The notes beneath the pieces were generated by a model, which did no database searches, was not told the DNA's origin, and saw only the letters and a list, made by a program, of their open reading frames with translations. 64,000 nt of DNA from Flavobacterium beibuense F44-8 (GTDB taxonomy: Bacteria > Bacteroidota > Bacteroidia > Flavobacteriales > Flavobacteriaceae): assembly GCF_000769915.1 (NCBI RefSeq), contig NZ_JRLV01000009.1, forward strand, positions 124,001 through 188,000, written 5' to 3'. The translations under genes were made by a program, and so were the position numbers. Every line of letters starts with the position of its first letter. The stretch's first letter is position 1. Shown piece after piece: positions 1 through 8,817 of the stretch.

Positions 1-269
1 CAGGTACTACGGGCAGTAAGGCAGAAAAAGCCGGGTTTAAAGTAAATAAGATGCTTTCGGGACCACTGGGCGGTGACGCTCAAATTGCCGCCAGGGTAGC
101 CGAAGGGAAAACACAAATGGTTTTCTTTTTTAAAGATCCGCTTGCGAGTCATGCTCACGAAGCGGATATTAATATGCTTATACGTGTTTGTGATGTGCAT
201 AATGTGCCACTTGCTACAAACCCTGCCACGGCAGAGCTGCTTTTACAGGCTATTTCACAGCAACCATAG
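1..269 (+). CDS. mgsA: Methylglyoxal synthase, C-terminal part (5' end outside window)
   Basis: The reading frame is open from base 3 and lacks its start. The product converts dihydroxyacetone phosphate to methylglyoxal and phosphate in the cytoplasm, a bypass of lower glycolysis. The visible part carries the GTTGSKA phosphate-binding segment, the SGPLGGDAQIAA stretch, the FFKDPL block and the conserved LATNPATAELLL C-terminus, all characteristic of MgsA. About 88 residues are seen; the family is about 125-155 residues. The 3' end overlaps the convergent ridA gene by 20 bases, so no terminator fits between them. Confidence 0.93.
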   Translation, partial: GTTGSKAEKAGFKVNKMLSGPLGGDAQIAARVAEGKTQMVFFFKDPLASHAHEADINMLIRVCDVHNVPLATNPATAELLLQAISQQP

Positions 270-630
270 AAATTTCTACGTTAACATTTTTTGGAAGGCA
301 TGCTACCTGAACCGTTTCTCTTGCAGGTGCAGTTTTTTCGTCAAAATAAGCGCTGTATACGCCGTTTATTTTCCCGAAGTTATTCATATCACTAATAAAG
401 ATAGTTGACTTAACCACGTCGCTAAAAGTCATGTCAGCCGCTTCAAGAACTGCTTTCATGTTCTCCATTACCTGTTTGGTTTCGGTTTCAATATCATCAA
501 GTACCAGTTCTCCGTTTGCAGGATTAATGGCAATTTGTCCTGATGTATAAAGTGTATCGCCGCTAAGTACAGCCTGATTGTAAGGTCCTATAGGAGCAGG
601 AGCCTTATCTGTAAAAATTATTTTTTTCAT
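250..630 (-). CDS. ridA: RidA family enamine/imine deaminase
   Basis: The product is a 126-residue member of the Rid (YjgF/YER057c/UK114) family, which hydrolyses reactive 2-aminoacrylate-type enamines/imines released by PLP enzymes. Family hallmarks are the N-terminal APIGPYNQA segment, the SGQIAINP block, and the ARETVQV segment carrying the arginine that binds the substrate carboxylate. Length matches the family, and the protein should be a cytoplasmic trimer. It lies downstream of lptD on the same strand with an 79-base gap, and its 3' end overlaps mgsA. Substrate preference within the family cannot be read from sequence. Confidence 0.93.
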   Translation of the reverse strand: MKKIIFTDKAPAPIGPYNQAVLSGDTLYTSGQIAINPANGELVLDDIETETKQVMENMKAVLEAADMTFSDVVKSTIFISDMNNFGKINGVYSAYFDEKTAPARETVQVACLPKNVNVEISMVAVK

Positions 631-709
631 ACTATATGATAATGCTAAATCTGCTTTTCAGATAAAATCAGATTTAAGGTTTTAACAGTAAAAAATTATA
701 TAACGATTA

Positions 710-3457
710 CTAGTTACCTACGGTTCTGTCTGGCACCTGGCGTTTATCCCACTTAATATCGCTAAGTACTGATGACTTAATACCGATAAAGAAGCTCCAG
801 TATTTATTATATCCGTTAGGTACCCAGTTAAAGTCCATACGCCAGCTGGAAAGATCGCGTTCAAAACGCAGCTGTGTAAATGTTATACCGTTATTTACAA
901 AGTCGTAACCGGTAGAAAAGCCCATTTTCCATTTAGGTGTAATATCTATATTACCCGACACCATTAGGGAGTTACCCGTAATTTCCTTTTGTCTTCTGGC
1001 GTTATTGTAATTAAGTGAATAAGCAAGCCTTAAATCAAAAGGGATAACGGCATTAAAAAATGTTCCTCCGGCTTTATCCGGTTTATCTTCATCATCCTCA
1101 TTAAACATACTTTGTCTTTGGTCGCTCATATCGGTACCTGTACCAAAAAGGTCATCTTCACGACCACCGTTACGTGCTGTTTGGTTATCAGAGTTCTTTT
1201 TAGAGCCCGAATCACCACGGCTTGTAAACGAATATCCTAATGTAAGGTTAGCATTTGTTAGCCTGAAAAGACTTCCACCATTGTTAATGTTGTAAGTATC
1301 TATTCTGGTTCCGCTATTATCTAAGGCATAAGGGTCAAGAGAGGCGCCAAAGTTTACGTTAAGCTTTTGGTTAAATAATGCTGTACCACCTGTTATTCTT
1401 AAAGGTGACCATGCAAGCGAATCGGCTGCAATGTTATAGTTTGTTGTAAAATTAAGGTTGTTAAGCAGCATTACTTTTTTAGGCTCATCTGATGATTCGT
1501 CATCATTTCGCATTTTGGCTTCAAAGGTATTGTTAAGGCCAAGACCTATACTGTTTGAGATATTTCTTCCGGGAGCACCAAAAAGACCACCTTCAAATCG
1601 GGTATAGTATTTTTCGTAATTTTGATTGGCATCAGTAGGATAAGTATCATAATACTGATCGAAAGAAGGGGTATAGCTATACGATACCGATGGTCTCATA
1701 ACGTGACGTATTGCCTGTATTTTACCATCGGGATTAAAGTTAAACGTACCGTAAATAGTGGTACCTATACTTGAAGTAAAGTTATAAGTTCTGTATGCAT
1801 CAAAACCTTTAAGATCTGTAGTTTCTACTTTACCGCTTGTTTGGTTGTACTCTCGGTTAATAGTGTTTAGCACCCAGGTTTCCTGAAAGTTTGTTCCTGC
1901 AGAAACACTAAAATATTTAAATACCTTAAAGTTGGTGCTTATAGGTATGCTGTGTTGTAAACCTGTTCTCATGTCTTTAAACATTTGAGGTTTAAAGAAA
2001 AGGGAGTCGGTAGTGTTTACACTGTTTTCACCTCTAAGGTTATACTGAAGGTTTATGTTTTTGATGAAGCCTTTTTTAGGCTCATCTGCAGATGCAAAAG
2101 GGAATATCCTGTCTACACTGGCTTGTAGTGTAGGTAGGCTCATGGTAATGGTTTCGGTATTGGTATTTTGCGAATGTCTTGCTGTTAACGACAGGTTTAC
2201 CTGAGGCACAGTTTGGAACGTTTTGGAATAACTAACAGATGAGCTTAAGGTATTATTAAGACTCGAACCTACGTTTACTGTATTTAACGACTGCCTGAAG
2301 TACTGGCTACTACCTAAGTTAACACTGGCAGAAAACCTTGAGTTTGGATTTGCTTTGGAGTCCTGACTGTGTGACCATTGTATATTGTATTGCCTTGCGC
2401 GAGAATAATCGGGAAAACCGCGCTCACTTTGTACAATATTTTCAAAACGTACATTTACATTACCTCTATACTTATATCGTTTTGCGTAGTTTGACTGTCC
2501 TCTTAAACCATAACTTCCGTTTGTATAATAGTCACCGGTAACGGCTAAGTCCATATAATCACTTATGGCAAAATAGTAACCACCGTTTTGTAAAAAGTAT
2601 CCCTGATTGTTGTTATCACCAAAAGTTGGTACTATAAAACCCGATGCAGCTTCTTTTGTCATAGGGAAGTAAAAAAACGGACCTATAATAGGCGTAGGTA
2701 CATCCTGTATCCACATTACAGTTACACCAACAACAACTTTTTTATTGGGTACAAATTTAATTTTATTGGTTCTAAATTCGTAATCAGGATTCTCTATGTC
2801 TTTAGAAGTAGTGAAGCTACCACGATATATGTAATATACAGAATCGTTTTCTTTTTTTGTTATCTCGCCTTTAACCCAAAATTCACCCTGGTCTGTTCGG
2901 GTATTCCAAACACGTGCTTTTTTAGTAATGGTGTTAAAGTGAATAGAGTCGGCTTCAATAACCTGGCTTCCCTGTTTAAAATAAGGGTATTGAGAGTAAG
3001 CGCCTGTAGAGTCTTTCATTCTACCGGCAAAAACCTCATTGGTAACTTTGTTGTATTTAATAACACCGGCCTTAAGCTGCATGTCCTGATACTCAATTTC
3101 AGCATTATCATATAAAGTACCAATGTTGGTGCGCATATCGTACCCTTCATATTTAGAAGCTTTACGTTTAATTATATCATTAATACCACCATTTTTCTTA
3201 TTAGTGTCGTTTTCTACCTTTTTAACGGGTTCCTGTAATGATACTTCAAGTGTGTCATTAGGTTTAGGTTCAGCTATTTCGGTAGTTTCCTTATTCTCAG
3301 CAGGTATCTCTTTTCCTTCTGTGCGAATTTCCTGTGCATGGGAATTCCAACTCATAATTGTTAGGAAAATTGCTGATAAAACGATATGAAATAAGTTTGT
3401 GCGCAACGGTTTTAATGCTATTTTTGTAAAAATATGGCTTACTTTTTGAAGTGTCAA
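710..3457 (-). CDS. lptD: LPS-assembly outer-membrane protein LptD (Bacteroidota type)
   Basis: The 915-residue product resembles the Bacteroidota LptD/OstA protein that inserts lipopolysaccharide into the outer leaflet of the outer membrane. After a signal peptide ending near SHAQ there is an acidic, Lys/Glu-rich linker, an OstA-like beta-jellyroll region (about residues 95-230, IEYQDMQLKAG onward), then a long barrel domain rich in alternating aromatic strands with conserved YFPMTKEAASGFIVP-type segments. No ATG lies near the true start: TTG at 3457 or an in-frame TTG at 3406 are the options; the second gives a compact signal peptide. It is divergent from the amidase gene, the two sharing a short promoter region. 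Confidence 0.88.
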   Translation of the reverse strand: MTLQKVSHIFTKIALKPLRTNLFHIVLSAIFLTIMSWNSHAQEIRTEGKEIPAENKETTEIAEPKPNDTLEVSLQEPVKKVENDTNKKNGGINDIIKRKASKYEGYDMRTNIGTLYDNAEIEYQDMQLKAGVIKYNKVTNEVFAGRMKDSTGAYSQYPYFKQGSQVIEADSIHFNTITKKARVWNTRTDQGEFWVKGEITKKENDSVYYIYRGSFTTSKDIENPDYEFRTNKIKFVPNKKVVVGVTVMWIQDVPTPIIGPFFYFPMTKEAASGFIVPTFGDNNNQGYFLQNGGYYFAISDYMDLAVTGDYYTNGSYGLRGQSNYAKRYKYRGNVNVRFENIVQSERGFPDYSRARQYNIQWSHSQDSKANPNSRFSASVNLGSSQYFRQSLNTVNVGSSLNNTLSSSVSYSKTFQTVPQVNLSLTARHSQNTNTETITMSLPTLQASVDRIFPFASADEPKKGFIKNINLQYNLRGENSVNTTDSLFFKPQMFKDMRTGLQHSIPISTNFKVFKYFSVSAGTNFQETWVLNTINREYNQTSGKVETTDLKGFDAYRTYNFTSSIGTTIYGTFNFNPDGKIQAIRHVMRPSVSYSYTPSFDQYYDTYPTDANQNYEKYYTRFEGGLFGAPGRNISNSIGLGLNNTFEAKMRNDDESSDEPKKVMLLNNLNFTTNYNIAADSLAWSPLRITGGTALFNQKLNVNFGASLDPYALDNSGTRIDTYNINNGGSLFRLTNANLTLGYSFTSRGDSGSKKNSDNQTARNGGREDDLFGTGTDMSDQRQSMFNEDDEDKPDKAGGTFFNAVIPFDLRLAYSLNYNNARRQKEITGNSLMVSGNIDITPKWKMGFSTGYDFVNNGITFTQLRFERDLSSWRMDFNWVPNGYNKYWSFFIGIKSSVLSDIKWDKRQVPDRTVGN

Positions 3458-3473
3458 ACATACAATAATTTTG
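3446..3473 (+). promoter_or_regulatory. Bacteroidota-type promoter for the amidase gene
   Basis: TTG at 3446-3448 and TAATTTTG at 3466-3473 are separated by 17 bases, matching the Flavobacterium consensus TTG-N17-23-TAnnTTTG. Transcription would begin near 3480. This rules out a TTG codon inside the -7 element (3471) as amidase start and supports the ATG at 3531. The element also sits over the 5' end of the divergent lptD frame. Confidence 0.7.
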
Positions 3474-3530
3474 CCAAAAAAAATTGCTAAATCTTATTAT
3501 AAACCTAAGCTGAACAATAACAAGAAGATA

Positions 3531-4631
3531 ATGAAAGGGAACATAAAAAAAATGCTTGGGCTATTTCTGTTTATAATGGTGTTTACAACCGGTTACGGAC
3601 AGGGAAGCCAAAAATTTAAAGTTGTACTTGATGCAGGTCATGGTGGTAAAGACTATGGTGCCAGCTATGGTGGATATGTAGAAAAAAACATTGTACTCGA
3701 TGTTGCTTTGAAAGTAGGAAAGATACTGGAAAAAGAAAGTGATATAGAAGTTATATACACCCGTAAAACAGATGTATTTATTGAACTTATAGACAGACCT
3801 AAAATTGCAAACAAGGCAGATGCAAATCTTTTTGTTTCTATACACTGTAATGCAGAGTCCAAAAGAACAGCACACGGGGCGGAGACCTTTATTATGGGTT
3901 TAACTAAAAATGCTTCTAACCTTGAGGTAGCAAAAAAGGAGAATGCCGTGGTAGATATGGAGGATAATAAGGAGGTGTATAAAAACTTTGACCCTAATAA
4001 CCCTGAGACTGTTATAGCTATTAAACTTATGCAGGAAGCATACAGGCAGGAAAGCTTTGAGGCAGCTGTTGCAGTACAACAGGGCTTTACCAGTGGTTTA
4101 AAACGTAATGACAGGGGAGTGAAAGATGCTCCTTTTTGGGTGCTTCATGGTATAGCCATGCCAGGTATATTAATCGAAATGGGCTTCATATCTTATAAGT
4201 CAGAAGGTGCTTACCTTAATTCTGATAAAGGGAAAAAAGACATGTCAGAATCTATTGCTAATAGTATAATTAAATATAAAAAAGAACATTTTTCTTCCGG
4301 GAGTGCTTCACCTGTAAAAACTACACCTAAAAGTAATGATAAAGATGATGTGAAACCTGCAGTACAGCCTGCTAAAAACGGAGCCGTATTTAAGGTTCAG
4401 ATTTCTGCAAGCACTACAGATCTTGCTACTACACCATCTAACTTTAAGGGACTTAACAATATCAGTAAACTTAAGGACGGAAAAATGGTACGCTATTATT
4501 ACGGAGAGGTGTCTGACTATAATGAGGCTAAAAACCTATTGAGTGAAGCTAAGGATAAAGGTTATAAAGATGCATTTTTAGTAGCCTTTAAGGATGGAAA
4601 AAAGATATCTGTTAGCGAAGCTTTAAAATAA
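3531..4631 (+). CDS. N-acetylmuramoyl-L-alanine amidase (Amidase_3)
   Basis: The secreted 366-residue enzyme cuts the amide bond between muramic acid and the stem peptide of peptidoglycan, normally for daughter-cell separation. A signal peptide (KKMLGLFLFIMVFTTGYGQ) is followed by the zinc amidase domain: VVLDAGHGGKDYGA with the first zinc histidine, a conserved glutamate in GYVEKNIVLDV, SIHCNA with the second histidine, and the catalytic glutamate in GILIEMGFISY. A basic linker leads to a C-terminal SPOR-like region (about the last 80 residues, FKVQISAS...), likely for binding denuded septal peptidoglycan. The start at 3531 follows from the promoter position. Confidence 0.92.
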   Translation: MKGNIKKMLGLFLFIMVFTTGYGQGSQKFKVVLDAGHGGKDYGASYGGYVEKNIVLDVALKVGKILEKESDIEVIYTRKTDVFIELIDRPKIANKADANLFVSIHCNAESKRTAHGAETFIMGLTKNASNLEVAKKENAVVDMEDNKEVYKNFDPNNPETVIAIKLMQEAYRQESFEAAVAVQQGFTSGLKRNDRGVKDAPFWVLHGIAMPGILIEMGFISYKSEGAYLNSDKGKKDMSESIANSIIKYKKEHFSSGSASPVKTTPKSNDKDDVKPAVQPAKNGAVFKVQISASTTDLATTPSNFKGLNNISKLKDGKMVRYYYGEVSDYNEAKNLLSEAKDKGYKDAFLVAFKDGKKISVSEALK

Positions 4632-4634
4632 TAT

Positions 4635-4667
4635 TTGCAATAAAATTATTTATTTACCCTACATTTG
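4635..4667 (+). promoter_or_regulatory. Bacteroidota-type promoter for the MCE gene
   Basis: TTG at 4635-4637 and TACATTTG at 4660-4667 are spaced by 22 bases, fitting TTG-N17-23-TAnnTTTG. It starts immediately after the amidase stop codon, so the MCE gene probably has its own transcript in addition to any read-through. Confidence 0.6.
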
Positions 4668-4689
4668 TTTTTTATTAAAATAATCAGTT

Positions 4690-5631
4690 TTGAAAGTAAC
4701 GAGAGAAGTTAAAACGGCAATATTAGTTATAGGTGCTGTTTTATTATTTATTTGGGGCTTTAGCTTCTTAAACGGTAAGGATTTATTTAATTCTTACAAA
4801 ACATATTATGTTGTGTATGATAACGTGGAAGATTTATCACCTTCTGCACAGGTAACTATAAACGGTCTTGCTGTAGGTAAGGTGCATGGTATAACTATAG
4901 ATAAAGAAACCGGTAAGCTTAAAGTGGAAATGCAGGTAGATACTGATTTTCCTATTTCTAAAACCAGCCGTGCCGTATTATATTCTCCGGGATTGATAGC
5001 AGGTAGGAAAATTGCTATTGCTCCGGATATGAACAATCCTGTAGCTGCCGAAAACGGAGATTATCTAACAGCAGGAGTAGAGCCGGGTACTATTGATATG
5101 GTTACCGAAAAACTGGGGCCGCTTCAAAGCAAAGTAGAAGCTACTGTTGTAAGTGCTGACAGTCTTTTGACAAGTATAAATCAGGTTATGGACCTGAAAA
5201 CACAACAAAACCTTAGGGTAGCTATTGCAGAGATGAGACAGACTATGGAGCAGTTTAATCAGGCTTCACATTCTCTTAATGGTATGCTGTCTGATAACAA
5301 GTCTAAAATTAACGGTACACTTACTAATATGGAAGTTGCTTCGGCTAACTTTGCTAAGATTAGTGATACTATTAATAATGCCAATATAGGTGAGGCGGTT
5401 AGAAAGCTGGAAAACTCACTTGATAATGTAGATAAAATGCTTGCCGATGTACAGGCAGGAAAAGGTACATTAGGTAAACTAATGAAAGACGAGGCTATGT
5501 ACAATAACCTTACAGATGCTTCAAACGAACTTAAAGAGCTGCTTGCCGACTTTAAAAACAACCCGAAACGCTATGTGCATTTTTCGGTTTTCGGAAAGAA
5601 AGCAACACCATATAACGAAACAAAAGAATAA
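4690..5631 (+). CDS. MlaD family (MCE domain) lipid-transport protein
   Basis: The 313-residue protein has one N-terminal membrane anchor (TAILVIGAVLLFIWGFSFLNG) and an MCE domain at about residues 38-115, with the YYVVYDNVEDLSPSAQVTINGL start and the LYSPGLIAG core. MCE proteins form hexameric rings or tubes that shuttle phospholipids across the periplasm in Mla-type systems. The C-terminal half is predicted helical (coiled-coil-like, QFNQASHSLNGMLSDNK...). The start is TTG at 4690, giving the expected short cytosolic N-terminus. No ATPase, permease or lipoprotein partner is visible nearby, so the remaining subunits would lie elsewhere. Confidence 0.88.
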   Translation: MKVTREVKTAILVIGAVLLFIWGFSFLNGKDLFNSYKTYYVVYDNVEDLSPSAQVTINGLAVGKVHGITIDKETGKLKVEMQVDTDFPISKTSRAVLYSPGLIAGRKIAIAPDMNNPVAAENGDYLTAGVEPGTIDMVTEKLGPLQSKVEATVVSADSLLTSINQVMDLKTQQNLRVAIAEMRQTMEQFNQASHSLNGMLSDNKSKINGTLTNMEVASANFAKISDTINNANIGEAVRKLENSLDNVDKMLADVQAGKGTLGKLMKDEAMYNNLTDASNELKELLADFKNNPKRYVHFSVFGKKATPYNETKE

Positions 5632-5671
5632 AGGAAACGAGGTATATATAACATAATCACCCTACAATAAC

Positions 5672-7000
5672 ATGAGCTATATAGACAATATACTTTTTGT
5701 ACTTATACTTGCCGCAGGCTTTGGTTATTTTGCGCGTAATATAAAAAAACTAATCAGGAACATTAAGCTGGGCAGGGATATAGACCGTACCGATAACCCA
5801 AAGGAACGCTGGGCTAACATGACAAGAATAGCCCTTGGGCAGTCTAAAATGGTTAGAAGACCGGTTGCCGGTATACTGCACATTATTGTTTATGTGGGAT
5901 TTGTTGTTATAAATATTGAACTTTTAGAAATTATTATAGACGGTATTTTTGGTACCCACAGGCTGTTCTCATTTATGGGAGGCTTTTATAATGTTCTTAT
6001 AGGATTTTTTGAAATACTTGCACTGGGTGTTATCGTTTCTGTTGCAATATTCTATATCAGGAGAAACATAATTAAACTGTGGCGTTTTGCTCATGGCGAC
6101 CTTAAAGGCTGGCCAAAAAGTGACGGTAACATTATCCTGTACTTTGAAACGGTACTAATGTTATTGTTCCTTACCATGAATGCTGCCGATTTTCATTTAC
6201 AAATGGCAGGAGCCGAGCATTACATAGCAGCCGGCTCATTCCCTATATCTCAGTTTATAGAACCTATATTTAGAGGAATGAGTGAAGGTACTGTAATCAT
6301 TATAGAGCGTGCTGCATGGTGGATGCACATTACAGGTATCCTTATTTTTATGAATTACCTGTATTTCTCTAAACACTTACACATATTATTGGCTTTCCCT
6401 AATACATTTTATGCTAACCTTAAACCTAAAGGTCAGTTTGATAACCTGGAATCGGTTACAAATGAGGTTAAGTTAATGATGGACCCTAATGCCGATCCGT
6501 TTGCTGCTCCTGCAGGAGATGCTGCCGAGGCTCCGGCTAAATTTGGTGCCAGTGATGTTCAGGATTTAAATTGGGTTCAGTTAATGAATGCCTATACCTG
6601 TACTGAGTGTGGTAGATGTACATCTTCGTGCCCTGCAAACCTTACAGGTAAAAAACTTTCGCCTAGAAAGATTATGATGGATACCAGGGACAGGGTAGAA
6701 GAAGTAGGCAAAAATATTGATGCCAACAACGGTACGTTTGTAGATGATGGTAAATCACTACTTAACGATTATATCACTCAGGAAGAGCTTTGGGCATGTA
6801 CAAGCTGTAACGGCTGTGTAGAGGCCTGCCCGGTAAATATAGATCCTCTTTCCATTATAATGGATATGAGAAGGTATCTTGTAATGGAACAAAGCGCTGC
6901 CCCAACAGAGCTTAACAATATGATGACGAATGTGGAGAACAATGGTGCTCCATGGCAATACAGTCAGATGGATAGGTTAAACTGGAAAGATGAAGCATAA
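5672..7000 (+). CDS. Membrane-anchored Fe-S oxidoreductase (HdrC/NarI-like fusion)
   Basis: This 442-residue protein combines an N-terminal membrane part of about five helices (residues about 5-250, NarI/b-type cytochrome-like, with histidines in HIIVYVGF, HLQMAG, MHITG and HLHILL that could bind haem) with a C-terminal ferredoxin domain. The latter has two 4Fe-4S motifs: CTECGRCTSSCP and CTSCNGCVEACPVNIDP. Such proteins pass electrons between quinones and a soluble HdrB/CCG-type partner. It starts an operon: its stop codon overlaps the HAD gene ATG by one base, and the CCG-domain partner follows. The electron donor and acceptor are unknown. Confidence 0.85.
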   Translation: MSYIDNILFVLILAAGFGYFARNIKKLIRNIKLGRDIDRTDNPKERWANMTRIALGQSKMVRRPVAGILHIIVYVGFVVINIELLEIIIDGIFGTHRLFSFMGGFYNVLIGFFEILALGVIVSVAIFYIRRNIIKLWRFAHGDLKGWPKSDGNIILYFETVLMLLFLTMNAADFHLQMAGAEHYIAAGSFPISQFIEPIFRGMSEGTVIIIERAAWWMHITGILIFMNYLYFSKHLHILLAFPNTFYANLKPKGQFDNLESVTNEVKLMMDPNADPFAAPAGDAAEAPAKFGASDVQDLNWVQLMNAYTCTECGRCTSSCPANLTGKKLSPRKIMMDTRDRVEEVGKNIDANNGTFVDDGKSLLNDYITQEELWACTSCNGCVEACPVNIDPLSIIMDMRRYLVMEQSAAPTELNNMMTNVENNGAPWQYSQMDRLNWKDEA

Positions 7001-7446
7001 TGAAAAAAGAAGAAATAGATAAAAATTTACTTCCGTTAACTATTAACGGTGAGCATTTGAGTCCGGTACTTCCTCCGGGGATAAAAAACTATCTTATCGA
7101 TATAGACGGTACTATTTGTGACGATATCCCAAATGAAGAGCCGGAAAGAATGGCAACTGCCGAGGTGTACCCAGATGCTTTAGTTACCCTTAATAAGTGG
7201 TATGATGAAGGACACGTGATTTTCTTTTTCACATCACGTACCGAAGAGCATAGAGGTGTAACCGAAGAGTGGTTAAAAAAACACGGCTTTAAATACCACG
7301 GTATGCTTATGGGCAAACCAAGGGGAGGTAACTATCACTGGATAGATAACCACCTTGTTAAGGCTACACGTTACAGAGGAAAATTTACAGATTTAGTAGA
7401 AAAAGAAGTGACCATCCAGGTTTTTGACGATGGCAAACACGAATAA
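7000..7446 (+). CDS. Small HAD-superfamily phosphatase-like protein
   Basis: The 148-residue protein carries HAD motif I as DIDGTICDD (nucleophile and acid/base aspartates), motif II as FFTSRT, and a motif III/IV region MGKPRGGNYHWIDNH. It resembles short HAD phosphatases of sugar-phosphate or nucleotide type, with no cap domain to indicate the substrate. The unusual point is its place: the ATG overlaps the stop codon of the upstream Fe-S protein (TAATG) and its stop is 3 bases before the CCG-domain gene, so it is translationally tied to a redox complex. Close relatives are sometimes labelled phosphoheptose isomerase, for which I see no support. Confidence 0.75.
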   Translation: MKKEEIDKNLLPLTINGEHLSPVLPPGIKNYLIDIDGTICDDIPNEEPERMATAEVYPDALVTLNKWYDEGHVIFFFTSRTEEHRGVTEEWLKKHGFKYHGMLMGKPRGGNYHWIDNHLVKATRYRGKFTDLVEKEVTIQVFDDGKHE

Positions 7447-7449
7447 GAT

Positions 7450-8244
7450 ATGAGTCAGGAAAATTTAACAGTGCCAACAATGGCCGAAATGATGGCCCAG
7501 GGTAAACAACCCGAAGTTTTATTTTGGGTAGGTTGCTCAGGGAGTTTTGACGACAGAGCAAAAAAAATAACAAAAGCATTTGTTAAGATACTTAATCAGG
7601 CTAATGTTCCGTTTGCAGTATTAGGTACAGAAGAGAGTTGTACAGGAGACCCTGCGAAGAGAGCCGGAAATGAGTTTCTTTTCCAAATGCAGGCCATGAT
7701 GAATATTGAGGTACTAAACGGTTATGAGGTTAAGAAAATTGTAACTGCTTGTCCGCACTGTTTTAATACAATTAAAAATGAATATCCCGGTTTAGGGGGC
7801 AAATATGAAGTGGTTCACCACACTGAGTTTTTAAAGTCGCTTTTAGATGATGGCAGGCTTACAATTGAAGGTGGCCAGTTTAAGGGTAAGAAAATTACTT
7901 TTCACGACCCGTGCTACCTGGGCAGGGCAAACAATGTATATGAAGCACCACGCGACCTTATAGAAAAGCTGGATGCCGAACTGGTTGAAATGAAACGTTC
8001 CCGTCGTAACGGGCTTTGCTGTGGTGCCGGTGGCGCGCAGATGTTTAAAGAGCCTGAAAAAGGGGATAAGGATGTAAATGTGGAAAGGACAGAAGATGCC
8101 CTTGAAACCAATCCGGAGATTATTGCAGCGGGCTGTCCGTTTTGTAATACCATGTTAACCGACGGTGTTAAGGCCAAGAACAGGGAAGCGAATGTTCAAG
8201 TAATGGATGTGGCAGAACTAATTGCCAATGCGAAGGATTTATAA
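7450..8244 (+). CDS. CCG-domain (Fe-S)-binding protein, HdrB/LutA-like
   Basis: The 264-residue soluble protein contains two cysteine-rich CCG-type domains. Visible motifs include VGCSGSFDD, ACPHCFNTIKNEYP, FHDPCYLGR, the signature GLCCGAGGAQMF and AAGCPFCNTML. These domains bind a non-cubane or 4Fe-4S cluster in heterodisulfide reductase B, GlpC, LutA and GlcF proteins. It is the natural soluble partner of the membrane Fe-S protein two genes upstream; together they look like a quinone-linked oxidoreductase of unknown substrate, with no lactate or glycolate dehydrogenase gene beside them. Confidence 0.87.
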   Translation: MSQENLTVPTMAEMMAQGKQPEVLFWVGCSGSFDDRAKKITKAFVKILNQANVPFAVLGTEESCTGDPAKRAGNEFLFQMQAMMNIEVLNGYEVKKIVTACPHCFNTIKNEYPGLGGKYEVVHHTEFLKSLLDDGRLTIEGGQFKGKKITFHDPCYLGRANNVYEAPRDLIEKLDAELVEMKRSRRNGLCCGAGGAQMFKEPEKGDKDVNVERTEDALETNPEIIAAGCPFCNTMLTDGVKAKNREANVQVMDVAELIANAKDL

Positions 8245-8253
8245 AAATTAATT

Positions 8254-8736
8254 ATGTACGTTCCCTTTGATACACTACCTGAGGAATCCAGAGTTTGGAT
8301 TTATCAGTCAAACAGGAAATTCTCCGATGAGGAAATTTCCGAAATAGATGAGGCATTAAAAGCTTTCATAGAAAACTGGGCTGCACACGGCTCGGGCTTA
8401 GAGGCTTCTTATCAAATAAAATATAGCAGGTTTATTATACTGGCTGTTAACCAGGATAGTCAGGCAGCAACAGGCTGTTCTATAGATGCTTCAGTGCATT
8501 TTATACAGGAGCTTGAAAAGAAATATGATGTAGACCTGCTGGACAAAATGAATGTAACCTTTAAGCAGGGTGAGCACATTACTCATAAACCGCTTATTGA
8601 GTTCAGGAAAATGGCAAAAGCCAAATCGGTTTCTGCAAATACCATCGTTTTTAATAATCTTGTGAATACCGTAGGAGAATGGCAGGATTATTGGGAGGTA
8701 CCTGCAGGAGAGAGCTGGCACAGTCGTTTCTTTTAA
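8254..8736 (+). CDS. Conserved uncharacterised Bacteroidota protein
   Basis: The 160-residue protein is predicted soluble and has no signal peptide or membrane segment. It begins VPFDTLPEESRVWIYQSNRKFSDEE and has a conserved core around WAAHGSGLEASYQIKY and an internal CSIDASVHF segment. It follows the CCG-domain gene by 9 bases and probably belongs to the same operon, which is a common arrangement in flavobacteria. Relatives in databases carry the name ABC transporter ATPase, but no Walker A (GxxxxGK[ST]) or ABC signature is present, so I do not use it. Function unknown. Confidence 0.8.
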   Translation: MYVPFDTLPEESRVWIYQSNRKFSDEEISEIDEALKAFIENWAAHGSGLEASYQIKYSRFIILAVNQDSQAATGCSIDASVHFIQELEKKYDVDLLDKMNVTFKQGEHITHKPLIEFRKMAKAKSVSANTIVFNNLVNTVGEWQDYWEVPAGESWHSRFF

Positions 8737-8817
8737 AAAGGACTGATATTAGTATGTAAATCATCATTCTACGCCAGTATAGTGATGATTTTGTTATTTT
8801 TAAAAAGCATATATTTA

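Noticed and set aside
3471..3530. TTG start for the amidase at 3471
   Set aside because: The codon is part of the -7 element TAATTTTG, so it would not be in the transcript; the signal peptide starts at the ATG at 3531.
7000..7446. Name phosphoheptose isomerase for the HAD protein
   Set aside because: HAD motifs are clear and no SIS domain is present.
8254..8736. Name ABC transporter ATPase for the 160-residue protein
   Set aside because: No Walker A, Walker B or ABC signature is present.
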